Origin: UMGS1649 sp045659265
GTDB taxonomy: Bacteria; Bacillota; Clostridia; TANB77; CAG-465
NCBI GenBank assembly: GCA_045659265.1
Contig: JAZOWO010000061.1
Coordinates: 1 to 12,870 of the forward strand
Length of the DNA: 12,870 bases
Reading direction: 5' to 3'
Shown here: piece by piece, positions 6,026 to 12,870 of the stretch
Layout of the letters: each line of letters begins with the position of its first letter
Numbering within the stretch: position 1 is the stretch's first letter
Made by a program: the position numbers and the translations under genes
The notes under the pieces: generated by a model
The model's input: the letters and a program-made list of their open reading frames with translations, nothing else
Databases searched by the model: none
What the model was told of the DNA's origin: nothing

Positions 6026-6964
6026 ATGGGATTATTTAACAAGAAGAAAAAGCCTGACGAAGTACAAGATTCTGTGGTAGATCCCATAGAGCAAGTATTT
6101 GGCGGGCAACCAAAGAAACCTGCTGCGGTTCAGCCTAAAGTAACACCCGTTACTCCTGCACCCGCACAAAAGCCCGTACCTAAACAAGTACAAAGAACAC
6201 CTGTATATCCACCCGAACATGCTTATGGATATGGAGCTGAAGAAACAGATTTTTATGATGGTCCGACGTTCCCAGAAAACCATATTGGTCCTGGAGCACC
6301 ATATTATCCATCTGCTACTCCTGTTAAACACGGAGAAAAATCTGATGCATACAGAGGAACTGTAGAACCTTTAAAGCCCGGCGAGAAACCCGAGCCTTGG
6401 TATAAAACATATACGCCTAAACCGTTATATGAAAAAAGGAGCGGTATTATCATCGTAGTTGAAGCTTCAGAAGAAACTGTAAGTTACAAAACTGAGATTA
6501 CAAGACTCATCAATAAAATTGTCACAGACAACCAAGATGAATTCTTTATGTTTATCCGGTTTGGTAACGCTACAAAAAATTCCGAACTTCTTAAAGGAGA
6601 TACACTTAAAGGTAAAGACCTTGTTTCTCCCCTTCTTACTCTTGATGAAAAAGCTGAAAATAAGTTTGACATATACGCTACGTTAACTCATATCAACAAT
6701 TTTGTAAAAGACTATGTTACTCTTTACAAATCCTTTGATGTGGATTTAAAGAAGTATATGTTAGAGGAAGTTCGTATCATTTTCATCGGAACAGCTAAGA
6801 CTGATGAATGCAAGCATAATCCTCGCATTCTTTTAAGAACTATTTCAAAGACCAAGAAGGTTAAAGCAATAAAGTATTTCTGCCTTAAGGACATTCATAC
6901 CGTTAAAGCTGCCGCCCTTGGTTTCCCTGTTATAGGTCATATCGAATCTAATTTCTATAAATAA
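6026..6964 (+). CDS. Proline-rich protein with degenerate vWA-like C-terminal domain
   Basis: About 312 residues in two parts. The first 137 or so are low-complexity and rich in Pro, Lys and Tyr after a basic start (MGLFNKKKKP), probably disordered. From about residue 138 a folded domain opens with a hydrophobic strand, GIIIVVEASEETVS, and has later strands FFMFIRFG, VRIIFIGT and IKYFCL, in the order expected of a vWA (Rossmann-like) fold. The metal-site motif DxSxS is replaced by EASEE, and no Asp follows the VRIIFIGT strand, so metal-dependent adhesion is probably lost. The ATG at 6026 is preferred over the one at 6023 because GGAG then sits 6 bases away. It lies between phosphatase and helical protein. 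The fold call is inferred from pattern only. Confidence 0.8.
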   Translation: MGLFNKKKKPDEVQDSVVDPIEQVFGGQPKKPAAVQPKVTPVTPAPAQKPVPKQVQRTPVYPPEHAYGYGAEETDFYDGPTFPENHIGPGAPYYPSATPVKHGEKSDAYRGTVEPLKPGEKPEPWYKTYTPKPLYEKRSGIIIVVEASEETVSYKTEITRLINKIVTDNQDEFFMFIRFGNATKNSELLKGDTLKGKDLVSPLLTLDEKAENKFDIYATLTHINNFVKDYVTLYKSFDVDLKKYMLEEVRIIFIGTAKTDECKHNPRILLRTISKTKKVKAIKYFCLKDIHTVKAAALGFPVIGHIESNFYK

Positions 6965-6974
6965 GGAGAAACTC

Positions 6975-8462
6975 ATGCGATTCTTTGAAAAACTTAAAGA
7001 TTTCTTTAAGAAAGTGTTTCGCATAAAATCCAAAAGTTCTGACGATACCCCAAAAGAGGTAGTCGTGGACGACACTCCCGCTGTAGAGGAACTAGAAAAA
7101 GAGCTTGAAGAAGTAGAAAAATTTAAAATGCGCAATATAGTTTATGAAAAACTAAACTACCTTGAGCAATACATAAAAGTTTTCTCTCTTCAATTCCCTA
7201 GCGAATATCTACACTATCTTGAAAGGATAAACGCAGAACGAAAGGAATACGAAACAGAACTTTCTAAATACTCTGACGGTCTAAACGGTGAGCTTACATT
7301 TGCTATTGACCCTGAGTGTGAGTCTGGTAGACTTATTGCAGTTTCTAACTTAGAAATAGAGATTAAAGATTTTGTAGAGTTAGTTGTTAATTACAACATT
7401 TACAAAGACAAGTTCTCGAAGCTGATGTTAAAGCTCAATCAGTTCTACAATGCTCTCTTAGATACCAACCGTGAAAACCACGTAGTGGCATCTCAACTTA
7501 ACAATGCTGTAGCTTCGCTTACAACTCTCTTTAACAAAGCAAAAGGTGAACGTTTCTTTTTAGCCGATACCAGAAAGAAAGAAGAATTTCTAAACTACGT
7601 TATATACGCAGAATACATCTTCTTCAAATCTTCTTTAAGGTGTGGCCTTGCAGATACTTTTGATGAGTACAAAAACAACAATTCAAAGTTCTATAACTTG
7701 TTCGTTGAATCTGAGTATGATGATTTGGTTTTCAAATACTTCATAGAAGATTTGGAGCATTACCAAAACTACATTACAACTAACATCAAGGATGGTCATA
7801 TCATCTCCTGCTGTCAAAAGTTACAAAGTAGACTTAGGAACTATGCTACTACCTTCTCTGATTCAGCTTTCTTTGTAGAGCTTATCCAGTTCGAAAACAC
7901 AGTAGACAACATTGCAGATAATAGCGGAGTGGAATTTATATTCCCCCTTCCTAGTTTCATCACATGTTGTAATCCTGAAAACAACGTAAGTGTAAAGAAC
8001 ACCGCCGTGTCTCTTCTTTCTATGCTTGAAACAAACCGTGCAAAAATCTTAACGGATGTTTTAAGAGGATTTAAAGAAGATATCTCATGGCGTGAGTTTT
8101 TCTTTCTTACCAAAATCTTCGAGCTGTATGATGATGTACTTAAGGTGTCTGTAAACACAATCTTTAACTTTGTACACAGCAAGTTTGTAACACTAAGCAG
8201 CAAGTACACAGAATACTCGGACTTTTTCATAAGGTCCGAAAAGCAGAAACTACTTTCGTATCACGGTAGCAAGAAAAAGAAATACATTCTTTTTATGGAA
8301 TGTGAGGATAACAATCTTCAAACCGTATCATACGAACTTAGAAATCTGTATTTAGATTTCCATGTATCAGGTAACAGAGTTTATCTGAATCACTCATACT
8401 TTAACGGTTTCAAAAATCTTGAAACAAATTTTGGAGAATACAAATTATTGGAGGATATTTAA
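6975..8462 (+). CDS. Helical protein of 495 residues, no recognised family
   Basis: I do not recognise this protein. It starts with a basic amphipathic stretch (MRFFEKLKDFFKKVFRIKSK) that could touch a membrane or nucleic acid. An acidic linker follows (about 24-50), then some 440 residues rich in Phe, Tyr, Leu, Asn and Lys that look mainly helical. Residues about 419-490 change character: a run of Lys (SKKKKYILFMECEDNN) is followed by alternating strands. There is no signal peptide, clear membrane span, P-loop or catalytic motif. GGAG lies 6 bases before the ATG. Spacing is 10 bases from the previous gene, and its stop is one base before the vWA start, so it belongs firmly to the operon. Codons are AT-rich. 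Confidence 0.85.
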   Translation: MRFFEKLKDFFKKVFRIKSKSSDDTPKEVVVDDTPAVEELEKELEEVEKFKMRNIVYEKLNYLEQYIKVFSLQFPSEYLHYLERINAERKEYETELSKYSDGLNGELTFAIDPECESGRLIAVSNLEIEIKDFVELVVNYNIYKDKFSKLMLKLNQFYNALLDTNRENHVVASQLNNAVASLTTLFNKAKGERFFLADTRKKEEFLNYVIYAEYIFFKSSLRCGLADTFDEYKNNNSKFYNLFVESEYDDLVFKYFIEDLEHYQNYITTNIKDGHIISCCQKLQSRLRNYATTFSDSAFFVELIQFENTVDNIADNSGVEFIFPLPSFITCCNPENNVSVKNTAVSLLSMLETNRAKILTDVLRGFKEDISWREFFFLTKIFELYDDVLKVSVNTIFNFVHSKFVTLSSKYTEYSDFFIRSEKQKLLSYHGSKKKKYILFMECEDNNLQTVSYELRNLYLDFHVSGNRVYLNHSYFNGFKNLETNFGEYKLLEDI

Positions 8463-8463
8463 T

Positions 8464-9177
8464 ATGAACTACATCATATCTGATAGCAAATATGACTTTT
8501 CTTCGGACAACATCAACATCATCGCACTGCTCTATGACGAATCCGGCTCTATGGAAGAGCATGTCTATGCAATGCAGAAAGCAAACAAAGCTTTCTTTGA
8601 TGACTTTTCTAAGTTTGAGGAAAAGGGGTCCATCGCAATTTCCAAAGCACGCTTCAGTAACTATTACCGGATGAGCCCGTTTAAGGAGGTTCGCTTCTTT
8701 GACACTGGCTACCGTGCAGACAATGCAACGCACCTTTACTCTTCCATCGTAAGTACTGTAAAGGGTACCATTGCATACTACAACGAGCTCGTAAAAAGAC
8801 TCAATGTACGTGCGCGTATTACCTTCCTTGTCTTTACCGACGGTGAAGATAACGAAGAAAACGGTAGATATATGAGTGCCGCCAAGCAGGCTATTACCGA
8901 GCTCAACTCACTTGATGCTACTACGGTATTTGTTGCTTTTGGCGACGCCATTAGAACTGAAGCCGGTGAAAAACTTGGCTTTACCTGTACGAAGAACATC
9001 ACTTCGGTAAAGGAGCTTATCTCTTGTCTTGGCAGCGAACTTTCTAAGAGCTGCAAAGAGCAGTCTAGAAGTTCCTATTCCTTGAAGTCCGAGTTCTTCT
9101 CTAAGGCAAGCAAGGACAGCACCGCAGATACTTCTGCTGATCAGGCTATCGTAGACGACGATTTCTTTAACGTATAA
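8464..9177 (+). CDS. TerY-like vWA-domain protein with intact MIDAS
   Basis: The 237-residue protein is mostly one von Willebrand factor A domain. The metal-ion-dependent adhesion site is complete: Asp25-x-Ser27-x-Ser29 (YDESGSM), Thr89 (NATHLYSS) and Asp126 (VFTDGED). It should bind a divalent metal and through it a partner protein. Residues about 200-237 are a polar Ser-rich tail ending in acidic DDDFFNV, a plausible phosphorylation region. The ATG at 8464 is chosen because GGAGG is 9 bases upstream; the open frame extends to 8419 but without a ribosome site. This is the TerY component of a TerY-P-like triad. Its codons are clearly richer in C-ending forms than those of flanking genes, suggesting strong expression. 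A hairpin just after its stop covers the next gene's ribosome site. Confidence 0.9.
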   Translation: MNYIISDSKYDFSSDNINIIALLYDESGSMEEHVYAMQKANKAFFDDFSKFEEKGSIAISKARFSNYYRMSPFKEVRFFDTGYRADNATHLYSSIVSTVKGTIAYYNELVKRLNVRARITFLVFTDGEDNEENGRYMSAAKQAITELNSLDATTVFVAFGDAIRTEAGEKLGFTCTKNITSVKELISCLGSELSKSCKEQSRSSYSLKSEFFSKASKDSTADTSADQAIVDDDFFNV

Positions 9178-9207
9178 CTCTCCATACAATTTCATTTTAA
9201 TGGAGGG
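9178..9207 (+). promoter_or_regulatory. Hairpin sequestering the kinase-gene ribosome site
   Basis: CTCTCCAT (9178-9185), starting immediately after the vWA stop codon, pairs with ATGGAGGG (9200-9207) over 8 bp with one G-U pair and a 14-base loop. The right arm contains the whole GGAGG ribosome site of the kinase gene, whose ATG is at 9212. A ribosome finishing the vWA gene would open the stem, which points to translational coupling. Confidence 0.6.
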
Positions 9208-9211
9208 CCAT

Positions 9212-12200
9212 ATGTTTACACTACTTAAACCTACAGCTGTTTTTAAGAGTGCTACATACAAAGCCGAAAACAGCTTCTGCATTCGTGAAAGCAAATACAA
9301 AAAGCTTCTCTACAAAATGGATAAGCAGTGGACTAAAGGTCGTTCTAATTCTCTTGTTACTGTATATACTTACGATGGTCTTGATAGAATTGTACTCCAT
9401 ATAACGGATGAAAAACTTTCAAGAATCATCTACAAGGCATTGAAAGCTAGAGATGAAAACTTTAGCGAATATCCAAGCCTTAAGTTTATTACAATAGACA
9501 AGTTAGAAAAGGCAGTCTTTGCCGTATACGAAGGTCGTATAGTAGATTCAACACCAAGGCATATCTTTGAAAAACTTGTATCTCTTGCGGATAGTTTCAA
9601 AGAGTTTCTTGGGGCATCTGGGGAAAATGTATACATACACTACCCCACCTTGTATCTTTTGTCTGAACATGATCATTGGATTAATGCCTTGTTTATGGCA
9701 ATGGTATTTGAACCTGTGACTCTCGCTCCTAGCGATATAGACATCATCCTTAGTATAATCTTTGTTAAGTCGGATTATTACACCTCTTACAAAGAGTTCA
9801 AGTATTCTATCGCCAACTCTAATTCTACATTCTATGAGTGGCTTAGAATGGGTGTGTTTATCGAAAGTAACAGAAGATATTCTAGTAATATTCCTTTTGA
9901 ACTTGAGATTAACATTATCCGTTACACTTTGGACAACAATTATATTACGGATTTACACGATCTCTTTAACTACGGCGAAGATGTGCTTGCTTTCAAGAAG
10001 TACGATCGTCACTCTACAGCATTCATTATTGATGAGAAGAGATTTGAAGCCTCCGTAAAACAGGTTAGAGAAAATGATGATTTCTTAATATACGAAGATA
10101 ACGATAATATTACTTACGCAAAGGTAAAAAACGACCAAGACTTTGATATGATAACAAGTAAACTTAAGGAGTTGAATGATCTTACAAAAGTATCTAACTA
10201 CTCTATTCTTGTTTCTACAAATATTGGTAAGTATCTTTACTTTAGCAAGAGTAAAGAAAGAACACTTAAGGGTGCTATTTCAATTTGTTATGCTTCCGAG
10301 AATAATCTGATAAATCTTATTAAAACCTTGGACGACTGGGGCAGATGCAAAAACAAAATAAAGAAATTCTGGTTCTACAAAGATACAGATTTCCTTACTT
10401 CTCTTTTGATGGATAGAATAGAATACTACCCAACCTTTGGAGATATCCTCTCTATTTCGTTTAACGAAACAGAAAAAAGCGAACCGTTTAACTATAAATA
10501 TGTAATGTTTCTTGCAATACGTGAATATCTTGCATACAACAAAATTGATGTTAAAGATATATACAAGTGTGAGTTTGCTAAAATCTTACACCCTGTATTT
10601 ATGAATGCGTTAATCCAGTTCATAAACAGTGGCATTGTAACCATTACTCCTCAGGATGATACCTTTAACGGTTTGGATGTGTCGCAGGTTGAGTTTGTAG
10701 AAAATCTTCCTACAAATGATTCAGCACTTCTTTCTAAGGTTGCTTTCTTTAAGGATTATATTCCCGAAAGTAGTCTTAAGGTTGCACTTAAAACTGTAAA
10801 AGATAAGGAAGCTAAAGAAGGTTGTATTAACTTAGATGAATGTTTGGGGTATATCTCCTCTAGAGATATTTCTAAAAACTCTCTTAAAAACATCTTTGCA
10901 AATCCTAACCTTCGTGGCAAAGCCTATCTTGTGCCGCTTAAAGTAATAATCTCCAAAAGTGTAACTATAAGCGGTAACTACAAAATAATCGGCGTAATTT
11001 GGAATTATGGAAGACTCAAAAACGCTTACCAGGTTATTAAGTCTAACACTCTACATACACAAGAAGCATATGTTGTAATTCACAGCGTACTTGAAACATA
11101 TATCCAGTATGATAGAAGTGTCTTAGGCATTTCTCCTACAAGCAATCATTTGCTTATTTCTCTAGATTCCAAAATGCCGGTTCTCTACGAACCAGAGCTA
11201 AACTACAACTCGTACAAGTCTAATGGATTAAATCCTAAAGAGTACTATTTGTATTTCTTAGACTTGATTGATGCCTCTGCAGACTTTAAGAAAAACTACG
11301 ATGTATTCGAGTATAACGACTTGGTTAAACAGCGAAATAGAACTAGCTATACTAATCAAGTGGGACAATTTTTAAGTTCTGTACTTGGAATGAGCAAATG
11401 CAAATTCCATAATCACTGGCATCTTAGAGATGAGTTTTGTCCTATCTGCAAAAACACATTCCAAATAGTTGATGCAGAAAAGTATGAAACAGCAGTCGCA
11501 TTCGAGGATAAAGCTGCTAAATTCTACCGCACCGATGGTTCAAGTCTTTTGTATGTTGTAGATAAACGTCTCGAGAAGAAAAACTTTGTAAACGAAGTTA
11601 GAATTGCTCTTGAAAATAATCTATATGATGGTTTTCAAGGAATACAACCTACAAGACTTATACAACTTCCTACCGGTATTATTGCTAACAAGTTGCTTGT
11701 TACAAATATAAGCATTCCGAACATTATACCGTTAGATAGCTTTAAGCATGTGCAAAGACTGAAAGCAATTTTGGTTATGTACAAGAAGTTGTTACCTAAA
11801 ATTCAAGATCAATCGTTTATCTCTTCGCACAAAGAAATCTTCGAAACTATGATGATGCATAAAGATTTCAAGGGTGAAATTTTAATTCCTAACCTTGCTT
11901 TGTTAGATTCTAGTGCTATTCTTAGCACAGATACTATTCTTAAAAAGTCTAAGGCGGAAAAAACTCTTGAGATTTTTAAGAACTACCTTTTAGGTTATAT
12001 GTTCGCAGACGATTACTTAGCTAAAGTATATAATCTTGGTCTTAAGAAATTTGTAGCTATTGTGGAAGACATTAAAGCTTGTAAATTTGATGAAGCTCCT
12101 ATTAAGAGCGCAATTGAAACGTACAAAAACTTCTGTTTTACACATATGCAACCCTTTGCTACTTCTAGGACTATCTGCCCTATTTGTAACCAGGATGGCA

Positions 12201-12870
12201 TAAAGCTTAATCAAATTACTTTTAAGGACAAGGCTCACTTTACTAAGTTAAGTTCACAGAACTCAGACTTTGATGGTGGCGAAGCAGATATCTATCCTTA
12301 CGAAGATGGAACTGTGCAAAAGATTTTCAAGCCTCATGTAGACTTGGCATTTAAATCTCGTATACTTGCTAAGGCTATGCAAAAAAATCCACTCATTGAC
12401 GAGTTCAACCATGCACAGACAGGCATTCGCATTATCTCTGCTTCTACCTTGCTGTATATGAAGGAAGGTGGCAATGTTACACTTAAAGGCTTTGTTCAAG
12501 AGTTTGTAAAAGACTCGTACAAGATTTCTAATCTTAAAGATAAAGACTTTGTAAAAGAACACGGCTATACAAGAAAACAAGTTGTGGAGATTCTTATTAA
12601 GGTTTGTAAGGGAATTGAATTTCTCCATTCCATTGGCGGATTCATTGGCGACCTTAATGGTGGAAATGTCCTAATCCGTGGTACCGATGTGTTTATTATA
12701 GACATTGACGGAATGAGCTTTGATGATGTTAAAAACTGTATGTACACTAACATGTACATCTACCCGCCATCTGCTGAAAGTGGTAACATTACTGCTCAAG
12801 ATGACTGGTATTCACTTGCAGTTCAGTCTTTCTATTACCTTACATACTCCCATCCTTTTAGGGGTATTTC
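9212..12870 (+). CDS. Very long zinc-ribbon protein kinase, TerY-P type (runs off right edge)
   Basis: The frame is open for 1219 codons to the window end. Residues 1 to about 720 match nothing I recognise. Ribbon 1 is Cys730-x2-His733 with CPIC (743-746); ribbon 2 is Cys975-x2-His978 with CPIC (989-992). A kinase domain begins near 1020: a Gly-rich GGEADIYPYEDG (1022-1033), Lys1037 in VQKIFK, an aE helix ending LHSIGG, the catalytic loop GDLNGGN with Asp1147 and Asn1152, and IDID (1163-1166) in place of DFG. The HRD His-Arg pair is replaced by Ile-Gly, as in other atypical kinases of this group. Residues 747-974 may be a degenerate second kinase lobe pair. GGAGG lies 5 bases before the ATG. 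It is likely to phosphorylate vWA or TelA partners, opposed by the PP2C. Confidence 0.88.
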   Translation, partial: MFTLLKPTAVFKSATYKAENSFCIRESKYKKLLYKMDKQWTKGRSNSLVTVYTYDGLDRIVLHITDEKLSRIIYKALKARDENFSEYPSLKFITIDKLEKAVFAVYEGRIVDSTPRHIFEKLVSLADSFKEFLGASGENVYIHYPTLYLLSEHDHWINALFMAMVFEPVTLAPSDIDIILSIIFVKSDYYTSYKEFKYSIANSNSTFYEWLRMGVFIESNRRYSSNIPFELEINIIRYTLDNNYITDLHDLFNYGEDVLAFKKYDRHSTAFIIDEKRFEASVKQVRENDDFLIYEDNDNITYAKVKNDQDFDMITSKLKELNDLTKVSNYSILVSTNIGKYLYFSKSKERTLKGAISICYASENNLINLIKTLDDWGRCKNKIKKFWFYKDTDFLTSLLMDRIEYYPTFGDILSISFNETEKSEPFNYKYVMFLAIREYLAYNKIDVKDIYKCEFAKILHPVFMNALIQFINSGIVTITPQDDTFNGLDVSQVEFVENLPTNDSALLSKVAFFKDYIPESSLKVALKTVKDKEAKEGCINLDECLGYISSRDISKNSLKNIFANPNLRGKAYLVPLKVIISKSVTISGNYKIIGVIWNYGRLKNAYQVIKSNTLHTQEAYVVIHSVLETYIQYDRSVLGISPTSNHLLISLDSKMPVLYEPELNYNSYKSNGLNPKEYYLYFLDLIDASADFKKNYDVFEYNDLVKQRNRTSYTNQVGQFLSSVLGMSKCKFHNHWHLRDEFCPICKNTFQIVDAEKYETAVAFEDKAAKFYRTDGSSLLYVVDKRLEKKNFVNEVRIALENNLYDGFQGIQPTRLIQLPTGIIANKLLVTNISIPNIIPLDSFKHVQRLKAILVMYKKLLPKIQDQSFISSHKEIFETMMMHKDFKGEILIPNLALLDSSAILSTDTILKKSKAEKTLEIFKNYLLGYMFADDYLAKVYNLGLKKFVAIVEDIKACKFDEAPIKSAIETYKNFCFTHMQPFATSRTICPICNQDGIKLNQITFKDKAHFTKLSSQNSDFDGGEADIYPYEDGTVQKIFKPHVDLAFKSRILAKAMQKNPLIDEFNHAQTGIRIISASTLLYMKEGGNVTLKGFVQEFVKDSYKISNLKDKDFVKEHGYTRKQVVEILIKVCKGIEFLHSIGGFIGDLNGGNVLIRGTDVFIIDIDGMSFDDVKNCMYTNMYIYPPSAESGNITAQDDWYSLAVQSFYYLTYSHPFRGI

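Noticed and set aside
7841..8230. Minus-strand open frame opposite the 495-residue gene
   Set aside because: There is no start signal, and the sense strand has a tightly spaced, well-supported gene.
8419..8463. Upstream ATG for the vWA gene
   Set aside because: It lies within the previous gene without a ribosome site, while the ATG at 8464 follows GGAGG.
12013..12759. Several minus-strand open frames opposite the kinase region
   Set aside because: The plus strand there encodes zinc-ribbon and kinase motifs in frame; the minus frames lack ribosome sites.
1..12870. Prophage, transposon or CRISPR content
   Set aside because: No integrase, transposase, structural phage gene, terminal repeat or spaced direct repeats were seen on either strand.

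Overview
The window looks like low-GC Gram-positive chromosomal DNA, most likely from a Clostridia-type Firmicute. It is AT-rich, has strong AGGAGG-type Shine-Dalgarno sites, consensus sigma-A promoters (TTGACA or close, 16-17 bp spacers, TATAAT, often with an extended TGn) and compact intrinsic terminators. Housekeeping genes (rpsT, tmk, thyA, folA) fill the left quarter. I see no integrase, transposase, tRNA or CRISPR array. Species cannot be named from this sequence.

Left part, 1-3405. A minus-strand gene of unknown function runs off the left edge. Next to it, 359-585 holds a plus-strand consensus promoter, a structured non-coding stretch of about 190 nt and a bidirectional terminator, which I read as an unassigned small RNA. 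The minus-strand operon tmk-thyA-folA follows; it makes and phosphorylates dTMP and regenerates tetrahydrofolate. A small cysteine-rich protein (2780-2968) lies upstream of it, and rpsT (ribosomal protein S20) is transcribed divergently.

Right part, 3406-12870. Three consecutive plus-strand transcription units follow, each with its own promoter; the first two end in strong terminators. They are an 88-residue coiled-coil protein, a TelA/YaaN (toxic-anion-resistance family) protein, and a tightly packed operon that continues past the right edge. The operon encodes a PP2C-type phosphatase, a proline-rich protein with a degenerate vWA-like domain, a 495-residue protein with no recognised family, a vWA protein with an intact MIDAS motif (TerY-like), and a protein of more than 1219 residues with two zinc ribbons and a C-terminal protein-kinase domain.

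The set vWA + PP2C + zinc-ribbon kinase matches the TerY-P triad described in tellurite-resistance (Ter) stress and defence gene neighbourhoods, and TelA is a known companion of Ter genes. Here the triad is enlarged by a pseudo-vWA protein, a new helical protein, a small coiled-coil protein and an unusually long kinase with a duplicated ribbon-plus-kinase-like module. The expected logic is reversible Ser/Thr phosphorylation of the metal-binding vWA or TelA components, but substrates and trigger are not visible in the sequence. A hairpin hiding the ribosome-binding site of the kinase gene, right after the stop of the vWA gene, suggests the two are translationally coupled.
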